Notes: generated by a model not told the origin, from the sequence alone. A DNA stretch of 64,000 nt from Siphlonurus alternatus (GCA_949825025.1 OX463784.1:6641431-6705430), one strand, 5' to 3'; positions 35,868 through 48,867 are shown, counted from the stretch's first letter. Numbers and translations: made by a program.

Positions 35868-36108
35868 AAGTTGAAATAAGTTTAAATAAATTATTCACTT
35901 TTTTAAAATGTCTCTCTTTTCTTTTCTTCTTTTTTTGTACTATTTCCGAGGAAAGAAAGCGAAATTCCGTCATCTTAAAGTCTTATTGAGCATAAAATTA
36001 TAAAAAATATTGTCTCTACTTCATCCTCAATTTGAGCGAGGAAGGAAAAAAAAATGTGTTTTTTTAACGTAATAAGATTTGAACGATTTGATGATGAAAA
36101 AAAATTAG
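35868..36108 (+). mobile_element. GTTGAAA-ended MITE, copy 5 (diverged)
   Basis: AAGTTGAAATAAGTTTAAAT at the left. The family blocks GTACTATTTCCGAGGAAAG, TTGAGCATAAAATTATAA, TTCATCCTCAATTTGAGCGA and GGATGATG-like end are all present but decayed. Confidence 0.6.
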
Positions 36109-36602
36109 GTGAGGGGTATTTTGACTTTTGCTCTGTACCTGAAGTACCAATAGTCGATTAGTTTTATGTTTTCTCTGTATTGACAGATCTATGTTTATTT
36201 GAATATTTTATATATAAAAAAGTAAAGTATTTTTTTACGATGCTGAGACTTTTAGACTTTAGATCCATTCACAAACCGATCCAACACAGGATAAAGGAGA
36301 GTGAATAAAATAGATTTTGCGGAAATGTTAGAAAAAATCCAAGATACCAGAATTCGCCTAATTTATATTGAGGAAACGTGGAAACTCCCTTCAAAATGGT
36401 CGGTTATGACTGTAATGCCAAATGCCTCACCGAATATACACCATGGCCATGATTAGAATTTTCTTCATTTTGTCGTAAATTTCTGATCAAAATTTTAAAT
36501 AAAGTTTGCTACCTGGACATATTTTACTTGTGATGGGAAGCAGGTAGCAGCCAAAAAGTAGCATTGTATAAATACCAGTATGAAATGTGAAAAGTATCGG
36601 AG

Positions 36603-36683
36603 GTCGACGTAGCTTAGTTTGTTAAAGCGCTCATTCGCGGGCCAAACGCACGAGAGAACCGGGGTTCGAAGCCCGGCGGCGAC
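36603..36683 (+). ncRNA. tRNA-like Pol III unit (SINE head or tRNA pseudogene)
   Basis: GTCGACG at the left pairs with CGGCGAC at the right with one mismatch, like an acceptor stem. TAGCTTAGTTTGTTAAAGC forms a D-arm-like stem and fits the A box. GGGGTTCGAAGCCC fits the T arm and B box (GGTTCGANTCC-like, with G for T). The middle (CATTCGCGGGCCAAACGCAC) does not give a clean five-pair anticodon stem, and the whole is 81 bases. A tRNA-derived SINE head or degenerate tRNA is more likely than a working tRNA; I cannot assign an amino acid. Confidence 0.55.
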
Positions 36684-37405
36684 TTCTTTTGCATTTAAAA
36701 TTTCATATTGGTACTCAAATAATGTGAAATAAAGGTGACGAAAAAGAACTAATTAACGTTTCAAAAGTTTGTGAATATGTATTGAGAATTGTATCTACAG
36801 AGAATATTTGAATCTCCAATGCTAAAATTCGAACAAGAAATGATAGAATACAGTGAATGATTTAGTTTTGTATTTTATCAGAGAAAGGTTATAATATCTT
36901 ATGTACTATCCACTATAGTTATTTTCAAAAAATGATTTAAATCCTACTCTTCTATACATATGACGTTATTTAATAATTTTAATCACTCACTTTTAATAAA
37001 CATGATTTTTAAGTGAGTAAATATTTTCCAAGAGAGCGTCAACCAATTGCCAATTATTCAGCGTATGTTAATTGTAAATACATTGTTAACATCAAATAGT
37101 ATTTTACTAAAAAAATTCAATAGAAACAAAATTCATACAAAATTATGAAGAAAATAATATTTTATATACAGTGATAAAATAAATAAAATATATCGTTTTT
37201 TATTTAGAAATAATATTTATTTTGGACGAATTCCATGTAATGATTTTTACTGTTTGAGATCAATGTTTCTGGGTCTGCCATGACGTCATACGACTCGCAT
37301 CATTTGATTGGTCCTTTACGTCATATTTTGCTACCGGGGCTTTTCACGTTTCCTCCAAATGAACCAAGACTAGCATAATATGTAGTAGTTTTTTTGAAAT
37401 GTATT

Positions 37406-37955
37406 GGGAGACATTCACAAAGCGCACTTTAAGGGCATTGGGTGTAGCACCGGTAGTTGGCAACACTGACGTATCTTCACCATGTTAATTTTTGATCATT
37501 GCTCCTCGGAGTAATTTTTATGCTAGAGCTAAGCTGATTGCTGTAGTATCAAGATAATTAGTAGCCCAAGTGCACAATTTGGCTAAATAAAGCCTGATTT
37601 AAAGAAAAGTATTTTTTAGTAATTTTTTAAATTTACATGCATTTTTCTAAAATATAAAAAAAATACTTTTCTTTAAATCAGGCTTTATTTAGCCAAATTG
37701 TGCACTTGGGCTACTAATTATCTTGATACTACAGCAATCAGCTTAGCTCTAGCATAAAAATTACTCCGAGGAGCAATGATCAAAAATTAACATGGTGAAG
37801 ATACGTCAGTGCTGCCAACTACCGGTGCTACACCCAATGCCCTTAACCCCTACTTTAGCCCTGGTGCTAAACCAGGGGCTAACCATGTTTAACCTAGCAC
37901 CAAGGATAAAAATCGAGGTTAAAGTGGGGGTTAAAATGCTTTGTGAATGTCCCCC
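37406..37955. mobile_element. outer palindromic MITE (GGGAGACATTCACAAAGC ends), interrupted
   Basis: Left GGGAGACATTCACAAAGCGC, right GCTTTGTGAATGTCCCCC. The interior AACCCCTACTTTAGCCCTGG then GCTAAACCAGGGGCTAACC resembles 33150-33308. The element is split near its left end by the TTAA-flanked palindrome at 37433-37842. Confidence 0.8.
37433..37842. mobile_element. young 410-bp palindrome inserted at TTAA
   Basis: The arms run from GGGCATTGGGTGTAGCACCG to its exact complement at the right. Over about 185 bases I find only one mismatch (CAACACTG against CAGCACTG) before the AT-rich loop near 37615-37660. TTAA flanks both sides, and removing the insert with one TTAA restores the outer MITE. 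TTAA insertion fits a piggyBac-type mechanism; the transposase source is not in the window. Confidence 0.85.
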
Positions 37956-38434
37956 AATTATATTTTGTCACCTCAACAAGATTCGAACCAAAGTACTTTA
38001 TAATTAAAGGTGGTGTAGTTTACGCTGTTAATATTAAAATAATGGTACAGGCAATTCAATTTCACATGCCCGAGCTATAAGGTTGCATTTTTATATTTTA
38101 AAATCAAAATAGGTATCACTCAGTTAAAAAATAAATAAATAAAAATCTAGTGAGTTCCAAATGTATATGTGTATATATTTTGTCTAATTATAGACGGAGT
38201 ACAAATTGCATTTATTTGTAAGTCGTACTATTTTGAAGCATTGTTACCTTTTCCTTATTTAAACTACATAAAAATATAATAAAATATATTTTGTTCACAC
38301 CTACTTTTAACACTTACTGGACCGAAATAAAATCCCAGTTCTTTCTTGAGGTGCACTATTCTAAGAATAGTCCCTGCTCTATTTATAGCAATTTCACATA
38401 TTCTATGGAGGAGTGGAGAACTGTATTTAACTTA

Positions 38435-38579
38435 GGCCGGTATTACACGATACAATTTTTCTAACTTTTGCATAGAATTTTTTCTTACAAGAAAACATAA
38501 ACTCCATTTGTTTGTATTGAGACAATATTTTCTTGTTAGGAAAAATTGTATGCAAAATTATATCGTGTAATAGAGGCAT
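38435..38579. mobile_element. AAGCCTGTATTACACG MITE, copy 4
   Basis: GGCCGGTATTACACGATACA at the left and TATATCGTGTAATAGAGGCA at the right. The fold carries ACTCCATTTGTTTGTATTGA. TA lies next to both ends. Confidence 0.85.
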
Positions 38580-38602
38580 TAGAATGACTCCTCTTTTGTA
38601 GT

Positions 38603-38622
38603 CTTTTTTTTTTTTTTTTTTT
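38603..38622 (+). repeat. poly-T tract
   Basis: About twenty T in a row. Confidence 0.9.
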
Positions 38623-41600
38623 GTTCTATTTAAAGTAAATCTCCAGAAAATAAAGCCAATCTTAATCTGTATCTCATGTTAGGTATTTTGTTACTTTACA
38701 ATTAATTTTTTGTACTTTAAAAATATAAACGAGTAAAACTGAATCCTTGAAATAAGTGCATATCGAGGTGGTGGTAGAAAATGTCAAAATCAAGTTTAGT
38801 AAAATATCTCTTATAGCATTTTAAAGTCTTTGATCTGGAAGAATTTTTTTGAAAAATTAATAATTTTTTTTCCTAGATCACGTTTGCTTATTATCTATTT
38901 TATTCTTCTTTAATAATATTGCTATTGCTCGCAACCCATTCATCTCATTTTAATTATTTTAAATGTATAGAGTTAAATAAGAATTGATAACTAATTACAA
39001 TCCATAATCATTAAGTGTTGAAAGTTATTGATTGTAAATCCTGTCTATAAACGAAAGCAATTTGTTTCTGTATAAAAATTTTTTTGTAAAATATGCGTAA
39101 CAATTAATTTTAAAGAATGAAAATTAAATATTACAAAATAATAATTTAGAAATTTTATAATATCAATTTTAATATGAACAAAAAAATTAAGTTATTTTTT
39201 AAAAATTAAATAATTGATTAAATTTAAAACGTACAAAATTATGTTTGTAATATTATTACTGACCAAGTTTTTTTATACATATATGTTACGTGTAATTTAA
39301 TAAAACAATCCACTTTAAGTTTGCTGCTTGCTATTTCTTTTACTACTCACCAGTTTAAATATGTTAATAAAAGAAAATCCACAACAATTTTGATTGCTGT
39401 CATCATAATTAACCTCTAGTAATTAATTAAGTTATTAAAAATAAATAAATAATAATTTCATTTAGAATATAAATACATCACCAATAATTTATTCGATTAT
39501 AATATATGAATATTATACGAAAGCTTGGCTACAAGCTAAAATGTGAACTAGATGAGGAAACTGTGTAAATCACACGTAAGGGACATCATTGACAATTTCC
39601 ATGCTCTGGATGCAAAATCCTTGTTATTATTTAAACATAAGGCGTTAAGTTTTCTTGAGAAGCCAAGAGACAAATTAAACCGTCATAAACTTTACTGTCA
39701 ATTTACGAAAATAAGACTCAGGAGACTAGGAAGTAACTCAAAATATTTTATTAATCCAATTTAACCTTTTGGGACTCGTCCCTGTGTTTATAACATATGT
39801 GAACCACAAGTTGTTAACGAGAAGTTAATTGTAAATTTGTACACTGAAAACTGTTTCTTCTTCATAGCATATAGTATTCTGCTGTTTAATTTCAACTGGC
39901 ACAATTACTGTATAATATAATTTTTCTTAATATGAACTCCATTTTAAAAAAGTTACTGTGCACTCAATATCGATTTTAAAATAAGGAAGCCAACACACAA
40001 TTTCCTTCAGGGGCAAGTGCCAAAATACTATTTCCCTCAACGGCATACAATTCCATGATCCGAAAAATAGTATTTATTTAAATTAAAATCATATTTTATA
40101 ACGTATTAACATTTTACATTACTTTTCATATAATTTTTACTTTGATTTTATATAAACTGTACAGAAAAAATTGTAATAATAAATATAAAATTTTAATTAA
40201 AGTGTAATTTATATTTTATTTTTATTTTAGTATATAAAATAATTAAAATTAAATTTAACAATTTAATGAACTATCTTCTCATTATATGTTTTACAATATC
40301 AAATTACAAATCATGATGTCTTGAAAAATATAACTCCCTGAATATCTGAAAAGTAGAAATACTTCATTTCCTAATTTGATTGTTAGAGATACTTTTGTCC
40401 GTGGATGTACCTCTCGAAGGCTCGGCAGCAATCTCTTGACTAGCAGTAATTAAAATGACGTCACTGGTGCCTGCCAAGAGACTTCAATATCGATCCAAAC
40501 GCTCGAGAGAAAAAAGAACGAAACTTTACAACCGTTTTTAAAAAAAGTGTATACTGATTGAAACAGAATGACCTAAATATTAAAATATGTTGGCAGTATA
40601 TGAAATAATTAATCTTGTTTTTAGTAATAAATGTAAATTTAGAGTTTAACTAATACTAAAAAGTTATAATAATGCATACGTTAACCTATCATATATTTAT
40701 ATAGGTACAGTAAAAACACGATATTTTACAGTAAATATTTTATTAAATTCTCAATCGGTATCCCCAATAGGGAGTTAATTTTCAAAACTTTGAAATACGG
40801 ATACCAGATACTTATATTATTTGATAACAACAAACGGTAAATTTTGGAGTTGGTAATAAAAAAAAAAAAAAAATGCATTACATTGTAAAAGAGTTAAAAG
40901 AATTTGTATTTGAATATTTTTTTTTTTTTTTTAGAAATTTTCAACTTTTATAGTCATATTTTCAAAATTTAAAAATAACTTCAACACAATTAAATGTGCT
41001 GTAAACGACGATTTTCATGAATCGGAATGTTACAATTTCGTCCCTGACCAAGAATTCCACTGCCAAAGATAAATATAAGTTCTAAGTTTACCAGTAGTTA
41101 CAATATACTAGCTGCTTCTGCACAAGTATGGCTACGTACACTTGTGTACGCATGCGAAAGTAATATTATAAGCTCATTCTTTGCCGTTTATTCAATTAGT
41201 AAACATTTCTTAAAAATATACTAACACTTCTTCAATATGATGAATTATATTTTAAAATTTAAAAAAAAATTAGTTAGTAAATTATCGTTTTAAATTTTAA
41301 AATATTTTTAAAATTATAAAAAATTAAATTTGAATTTAGTCATTATTAAATTAAAGGAATGCAAAAAATTTTTAAAAAAAAATACAAAAAATTATTAAAA
41401 ATAAAGGCATAAAAAATTATTATATTTTTTTAAGTAATTTTTTAATTATGAAATTTTTATTAATAAATTGAAACGTGTACATCTTTATGACAACAGACCA
41501 AATAATACAAGGGGACTAGTGGCATTATATGCATTTTAAGAAACAGATTTTATTAATGATAAATGATAAACCTAAATGTAAGCTACGTCAAATTTAATTG

Positions 41601-42655
41601 AAATTAGGGAGTCTTTTAGTATTCATAATTCATTGACTTCTTTACTTCCTCCATATTGCATCAACGATAATAGAAAAATATTTAATCAAACAGGTATATT
41701 TTGGTTATGAATCCATTTTTGAAACTTTTCTTTTTATAAAAAAAAAAGTACGATAGAATGAGAAGCTTCAACACTGACGACACAATTCTCTCAGCCAATG
41801 AAAATCTAGCGCGCGAACTGCGCGCGACGACATGTTCTACCAAGCTCCCTATCTTTTAACCCAGCGGTATCTGGTTTTTATTTTTTTCCGACGGCTCTTA
41901 TGAAGGGCAAGATTAATAATTCATATGAGCCACGGGAAAAATCAGTTTACACGACATAAAAAAATATTTGAGATTTTGTACAGCATAGAATTTGAATGAA
42001 AAAATAAATAAAAATTTTCTCCTAACAAACCTCCCTGAGCGATGTCAGAATGCGGTGCTGCGGCATTTACGAGTTGAAGCTTGTCATTCCAAATTACTGT
42101 ATGGAATTGCATATAATTATTCAATAATAAATTAATAACATATTTACGAAGTGTTCATATTAACAAAACATATCACATTATATTTGTAGAGTAACAATGA
42201 CAATTAATGAAGCTGAAATAACATTCAGTAGGTCTCGAAGTGTATGAGGGAAATACCACAATTTTAAAAAATATAAACATCATTTTTCAATTAAAAAAAA
42301 AGTATTAAAAATTCTTGCATTGAAATAGAAGTCTATGGAGCCTTCATTAAAAATAACCCTCTGGTATATGCATGCATGAGGGGATGGAGATTTCAATGAA
42401 ATAACCAATAAAAACTCCATATATGCTATTAAAAAAAATTCCAACCTGTATGATTTTTTTGTTATTGCATATGCGAGAACCTCGAGTTATATTCAAAGAA
42501 TACAATTCAGATTTTCACCCCTCTAAATTTTAGTGGAATACGATGTAGAGTATACTCGTTTAGCTTTGTTTTCACGTTCAATTTGTGTAAAGTTCTTTAA
42601 AATTAAAAATTGGAATACACGCGTTAGAATCTAACAAATGATTTTCATTTTTTTT

Positions 42656-43052
42656 TAATCAAACCTCAATTGGGTACTTCTACTTACTAATTACTTACTA
42701 AGTTTAAAACCCCGAACCTTACGAAACCCTAACTTGAGCGTTTCGCGGGCTCTTCCGGAATGAGGGTGGCCACGGCCTTGCAATCCATCCCGACATTTGC
42801 CTGTGACTGAGGGAAACGTGTAAATCTCAGCCAGGATGGACGCTACAGCTTTTGTCAATGAACCGGAAGTGCAATGGTTCAAAGCCATGGGAACAACACA
42901 TGGTGGAAAAGCGCAGTGATTTACCCCTGGATGGGAAACGTGGTTTTTGTTGAAAATGATCACGCATGCAACTACTAACCACGCTTGGCGTTGCTTGACT
43001 TCGGTGATCTGACGAGACCTGGTCAAAAAAAGCGCACTGCGCCACACTTTCC
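42656..43052 (-). mobile_element. 5S rRNA-derived SINE, near-complete copy 2
   Basis: Same architecture and orientation as 8870-9266: the tail on the left (AATCAAACCTCAATTGGGTA), body, then the 5S-like head on the right (GGCGTTGCTTGACTTCGGTG, ATCTGACGAGACC). An AAAAAA insertion interrupts the head near 43026. Confidence 0.85.
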
Positions 43053-43432
43053 AATTCCAATTTTTAACTTTAAGAACTGTACATGACTATGACGTCATAG
43101 CATTTTTCAGATGGATTCCAAAAATAATATAAAAGAATTGACGGTAAAAAATCGAGGCACAAATATGTAATAAAAAATCACGCGAGCTGGTAAAATATCA
43201 CTTTTACAAAAATAAAAAAGTATTTTTGAAATTGAAACATTATGTAATATGAATGACAAATTGTATGCATGCCACATGAGAGGGGAGGATAATATATTTA
43301 ACATCAGTCACAAACACGCTCAAGCAACAGTTTGTACCTCGTATCATGTAACTGCATGAAAAAAAAAAAAAAAAATACTATCTGTCTCGTAATAGCATAG
43401 AAGCAAGAGAAAAGTTCTCTGATAGAAGTTAG

Positions 43433-43517
43433 GATTTCGGAAGGCTCACGATTTTACAGTATATTATATTATATTATATGGCTCGGGTTATGTACTTAGT
43501 AAGTAGTAAGTACCGAT
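43433..43517 (+). repeat. fragment resembling the 5S-derived SINE tail
   Basis: TTTCGGAAGGCTCACGATTT and ATGTACTTAGTAAGTAGTAA then GTACC resemble the SINE tail (TTTCGGAAGGTTCGGGG..AGTAATTAGAAGTACCC). Diverged, with a TATTA expansion between. Confidence 0.45.
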
Positions 43518-45969
43518 AAAATAATAATATTTAATACATAATTGATAATTAAATTCTTATTTAATTATTATATATTATAGTACAAAAACAATTCAAACAA
43601 AAATGTTTATATTTTGCTTCTTTTTTTTATCTTTAAAAATTCGTCATATGATTTACGAATTTTAAAATTTAATAAAGTTGATGACAACGCATTTAATACA
43701 TAACTATTGTTTAAAACAATCTATGCAAATATATATTAATTACTATTTTATAGTTTTATATTATATGACATAAAAAGCGCAATAAACATAATGATGTACT
43801 GAATTTAGTAAAAAAAATTACATGAAATGAAATTTAAATGTTATTTCATAAAGTAAAAGAAATCTCAAAGATCTTAGCATAGATTTTATTTAGCTCAGAA
43901 AAATTTCACTACCAAATTTTGTATTAAATTCCAATGTTAATCTGGTACTTCAAATTTTTCAGGATAAAATCTAATTTAAGTTCCTTACGAAAATATACAT
44001 GCATACAGTAAATTTTTCAGATATTTTTAAAATTATTATAAAAAATTGTATCATAAAAAAAACAGTATATTTATAATGCATCCATAAGTCATTCTTAGTA
44101 TTTTGTTATCTAAATATGAACCTTGCAGTAAAATATATCTACTTCATTTCTATATCAACTAACATGACTTACGGGGTAAGCCAGCAGCATTATTACCTCG
44201 GTTGTCCACAGATAGACCTCCACTGTAGCTTATTCTTACATAAATACTTTACTTGCTTCAGATACATTAATTTTTATATCAATAATAACAATATTTTTAC
44301 TGTACATTGACGACAATAATTTGTATTGAATTAATCTTTATAAAAATCTCACACACATCAAGTCGTCCCCTGGTAAACTTTATATAAGCAACAACGGTCC
44401 AACACAAAAATCAATAGGCTCCCAGGTCCCCTGCTAGCCTTGCTTGGCTTGCTCCGAGCTCAAAATAAAGTCAAATTCATCTCACAACATCATTATATAT
44501 TATGAATATCATACACTTCATAATTGTTAAGTGTGACAAAATTGTACTGAAAAATTTCAATCCTTTGTAATTAATTGTAAAAAAATTATTTTTAATTGAT
44601 TCTTGTGTTTGTTTTTTTCCTGCATGGGTAAAAAAACATGGTATGAATTAACATGCAGAGACCAATATATTCAAATAATTCGTAAATATATGTTTGTTTT
44701 AAATTTTGGTATTACCTGAATTTAATATTATAAAGAACTCATTTATTTTGTATCTTTAACAATGCGTTACACAATATAAACTTGGAATTTTAAGAAAATT
44801 TGGGACAATGTATAATGCATGTTATTTAATGTTTAAAACAACCCAAATTTAAATTAATTATTATTTTACCATTATTAATAATTTTTATCACAGAAATTTT
44901 AATACAATATTTATTTATTAATAAAAATATATTATGATTTTTTTAAAATTTAATTAATTACAACATAACAATTGAGTCAAAAAATTGCTGGTAAAATTGT
45001 AATTAAAACTAATTTTAAATTTAAAATAAGTAATAAAATATATTGTTACAATATATTTATTCAACAATTTATAAACACACAAATTTGAGTAAGATTAATA
45101 AGCAACCAAATTGGAATGGTGTCTCCATCATCTATAATTAATGACGAAAAAAGGTTAATAACATTTCTATTCTTATAGTTCGAGAGCATCGTCTTGAAGG
45201 CCTGTTTAATTAACATTCAAAACTTTTAACACGTCTGCATTACTGTAACGATTAAAGTTACATCAATTCAGCATAGAAAACAACTTGCATGATTTTATTT
45301 TTCACATATTTGCACATAACTTATGAAGTTATGTATTGAGATTTTATTTTTTACCAAAAAACATTTTCAAAATCGAGGGAAAAGACTGTGAGACATCACA
45401 CAGTCACACACCCCTTGCTTGTTTTTAAATATTTGCATGACAATAATTTACTGTTAGTAATTAGCTGCATTATTTCAAGTTTGAAGAAGGGTTAAAGTAT
45501 TATGAAAAAACTGACAGTATACACTTAATATATACGAGGTCTTCTATCCAAATATGCAGTAAAAAAAAATTGGATTTTAAAGGTATTCTTCTTTACTCAA
45601 TATTATAATAAAAGGTATTCACTCACCAGAACTCACTGCTTTTTAGCATTCCAATTGATTTAAATTGTACTAAAATTATTACATTACCTTATTTATGTTA
45701 GATAATATCTCTGTTAATTATCTTTAATCCATCAGGTTTTCCATTGTAAATTAGCTACTGAAATCAATTGGGTACTTGATTTATGTAAAACTACGTTTTA
45801 ACACAGGCAATTAATTGATAACTTGTCTAATCTAGAAGTAGAATATTCTTGACTATTTTCTCAAGTAGTGCAAATAAATGATATTGTTAATCAGTTTATT
45901 TTCAAGTTTCTGATCTACAATGAGGAAACTGTGAGTCATTCTCCTTATTGTTCTGTATATTTTATTGAA

Positions 45970-46302
45970 CGGACAACTTACATGAAATTTTTTAACTTCA
46001 AAAACGAATAGAAAGTACCAAATTATACTACTCTGAATTTTTTCAGATTTTTTTTTTTAGTACTGGAACTATTTTTAAATAATTATTGAAAGTGCGGCCA
46101 CGCCCCCTGAAGGACTCAATAGGCGTTTTTGCCCTATTCATTTCATTAAGGCTCCAGGGGTGCCAATATAATTTAGAGAATTTCAATATTTATTTAAAAA
46201 TAGTTCCAGCACTCCAAAAAATCTGAAAAAATTTAGAGTGGCATGATTTGATACCCTCTTTTAATTTTGCAATAAAAATATTTCATGTTAGTTTTCCATA
46301 GT
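45970..46302. mobile_element. palindromic MITE with GGCCACGCCCCCTGGAG core, copy 3
   Basis: CGGACAACTTACATGAAATT and AATATTTCATGTTAGTTTTC are the ends. The core reads GTGCGGCCACGCCCCCTGAA. More diverged than the 34114 copy. Confidence 0.8.
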
Positions 46303-46397
46303 CCACCTTTTTGTTGAATTGATGTATATTTTCTTATTATATTAATGACTCGTGTAGCAGTGTTGTTTAACATAACAGCATAATTGTATGGATATAT

Positions 46398-46790
46398 GGG
46401 AGGTGTGGCGTAGTGCGTTTGACCGGGTCTCATCAGATCACCGAAGTCAAGCAAGGTCGAGTGTGGTTAGCAGTTGAATGGGTGACCATTTTTGACAAAA
46501 AAACATTTCCCATCCAGGAGTAAATCGTTGCGCTCTTCCAATATTTGATTCCCGCACTTTGTTGCACTTTTTATTCATTGACAAAAGCTGTAGTGTCCAT
46601 CTTGGTTGAGGTTTCCATGTTTCCCTCAGTTACAAGCAAATGCCGGGATGGATTGCAAGGCCGTGGCCACCCCCGTTTTGGAAGAGACCACGAAACGCTT
46701 AAGTTAGGGTTTCGGAAGGTTCGGGGTTTCAAACTTATAGTGAGTAATTAGTAATTAGAAGTACCCGGCAATAGGGTTTGATTAAACAAT
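46398..46790 (+). mobile_element. 5S rRNA-derived SINE, near-complete copy 3
   Basis: Plus orientation. Head GGGAGGTGTGGCGTAGTGCG, then GACCGGGTCTCATCAGATCA, CCGAAGTCAAGCAAGG and GTTGAATGGGTGACC, the 5S rRNA-like part with the internal promoter. The body has GCAAATGCCGGGATGG and GGCCGTGGCCACC, and the tail AGTACCCGGCAATAGGGTTTG. The first 40 bases before the 5S match (GGGAGGTGTGGCGTAGTGCG) are SINE-specific. Confidence 0.88.
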
Positions 46791-48059
46791 ATTAAATAAT
46801 TGGATTTATTATTATACCTGCACCTTGATAAAATTGTGATTACGATGTGTTTTTCAGGTAAATTAAAAAGCCAGTTGTGATATTTTATCAGACCAATACT
46901 AATCCATATAAGGAAATACTATCTAATAATGTAAAGCTATTTTTTTTTTATCTCACTGCATTGATAATGATAAGTATGTTGAAATTGATTATTTTTGATC
47001 ATTAGTTCTGCTTTGCTCTGCGATGTAATAGTACGTAATTTATTCTTGAGAGTTGAAAAGGTACCATTGTGGTTTATTATATTTAGTAGACATGATTCAT
47101 TTGCAGGGTAGGTATATGCTTTTATGTCATTCTATTTCTATATTTTTCAGCTGTACAAATGATAGAACATTATAGTCCAATTTAATAGTGCTACTATTTT
47201 TTTAAAAAATCTTGTATTAATTTGTGTACATAATATAGATGCTCTAATTTTAACATAATACATAAAAAGGATGAAACATAATATTGCATCTTTCATTATA
47301 AAACGTCATATACCAATTAATACACGATTTACAAATAAAAAAAATTAAAAAGGGAGGTACTTTGTAGATATCATGATTATCTTCGTCAGTATTTGACTTT
47401 TGGTTGTTAGAATCGAGTGCCAAATGAAAATTGTATTGCACTGTGTTGCCATCACGATTTATTGATTTTTAAATACATAACATTTCATACTTTCATTGCT
47501 AATATGTTAATCCTAAAAGGCATATCAAGTCATTCTGATTTCAATTTTGTTTATTACATCTCTTAATAGGGTATAATTTATATTATATATAAATTATAAA
47601 TTAATAAAAATAATTGCACCTACTTTTAATAAAATCAAATAAATAAAGACCATATAAAAATAAATTATTTCAAATTTATTAACAAAATTTTAAAAATAAT
47701 TAAATATAAATTAAAAATTAATTTTTATGATATATTTTTGTAAAAATACTGAATATATTAATTGTACTTTTATGTTAAAATTCTAATTAAAACGTTTAGA
47801 AATCATCATAACATACAAAAAGTAAAGTAAAAAAGAAATATATCCTTTTTTATCTTTAATCTAATCTTGTAACTAAAAAGGTGAAAAAGATTGAAATGGA
47901 GTTAACTTGATTTTTTTGTTACTTGACATTATACTCCTTTCCTTGTATGTAACCTAACCACATGTTGGCCGTGAAAAGAACTTCTATAATTTAACACCAG
48001 GGCGCACTACTAGTATTATATTTTTTATTATTTTTATTTTTTTCTTAAAGAGCTCTCCC

Positions 48060-48125
48060 GCCTTTTATAAAATTGTTATTCTTGTTATACTAAACTCGAG
48101 TGGCGAAACACACGTTAGTCCCTCT
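48060..48125 (+). promoter_or_regulatory. candidate promoter for the exon C transcript
   Basis: TATAAAA at 48066-48072 is followed about 25-50 bases later by GC-richer sequence (CTCGAGTGGCGAAACACACG then TTAGTCC), an insect-like start region ahead of exon C. About 500 bases of AT-rich, stop-filled sequence then separate it from the ATG. TATA matches are common in such DNA, so this is weak. Confidence 0.25.
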
Positions 48126-48628
48126 CGTAGTTAATCGCTTTTAATTAATTTAATTACTTAAGTATTTTTTTTATTTAATGTGGTGATAATAGAGCTTAAT
48201 TATTACGTGTTGTGGAACAATCAATCATGATTTTGTTGTGAAATATTAGTGCAGTGTTAATAATACGTATTATTTGTGTTAGTAATTAATAATATTTTTA
48301 TATTAACTGTATTGTGTGATAAATTTAAGTAAATCATGAAAATTTTATAGCAAATTGCTTTGGTGCGGTATAATTTTATATTTATTTTTTTATAAAATAA
48401 GTGCATTTTTATTAAAATTAAAATCGATTTATTAATTAATGATAATATTCTTAAAAAAATAAGTAGAAATATGCAAAACTAAGCGTAGATTTTAGTACAA
48501 AAATATGATACTATAATAAAAGGTATTAAAAATTTCTACACTAAAATCAATGCTATTTTTTTTGTACTCCTAAAATATATTAATCTAAATTTCATATAGT
48601 AATTAGACAATGTTATAATGATTAGTAT

Positions 48629-48867
48629 ATGTACTTTATTATGGTACACTACACGACAAATATTCGGCACCCACCGACGTCGATGTTCAAGTTTAAACAC
48701 GTTGAGGGTGTTCCTCGGACGATTCAAGGTCGGGGGTGGGTGAGGGCCTCCCACAGCACCCCCGAGGAGGTTCTACAGAGAAGACGCACCTCCTCATCGT
48801 CCTCAACTCGTAACATCAAACTTCATCGCGTGCCGAGGCGTAGGACGAGCAGTAGAGCCAGGGAATG
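48629..48867 (+). CDS. dnc: dunce/PDE4 candidate alternative first coding exon C
   Basis: Reads ATG (in-frame stop TAG six bases upstream) through 79 codons plus two bases, then a GTGAGA donor. The remaining TG joins the first base of the UCR1 exon to make TGC (Cys), giving CFDVENG, the same junction residues found in long PDE4 isoforms of vertebrates. The peptide is basic and serine-rich, with VEGVPRTIQGRGWVRASHS, then RRRTSSSSST and RRRTSSRARE. The two RRRTSS motifs look like sites for basic-directed kinases such as PKA. The exon is markedly richer in G+C than its flanks. Starts at 48641 or 48683 (MFKFKHVEG) are also possible. No acceptor suits it as an internal exon in this frame, so a first exon is preferred. 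The exact peptide is not one I recognise. Confidence 0.68.

Larger units (their letters stand above)
32792..48628 (+). other. long intron; alternative promoter region near its right end
   Basis: About 15.8 kb from the exon B donor to exon C, AT-rich. It contains the MITEs, SINEs, tRNA-like unit and palindromes listed separately. The stretches 38600-42650, 43520-45960 and 46800-48000 hold only AT-rich DNA, homopolymers and unrecognised sequence. If exon C is a first exon, the right end of this stretch holds its promoter and 5' leader. Confidence 0.5.

Noticed and set aside
37792..38007. 71-residue open frame
   Set aside because: It is made of the right arms of two nested MITEs.
48536..48754. 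Minus-strand open frame over exon C
   Set aside because: It is a shadow of the GC-rich exon; the plus frame gives the donor phase and CFDVENG junction.
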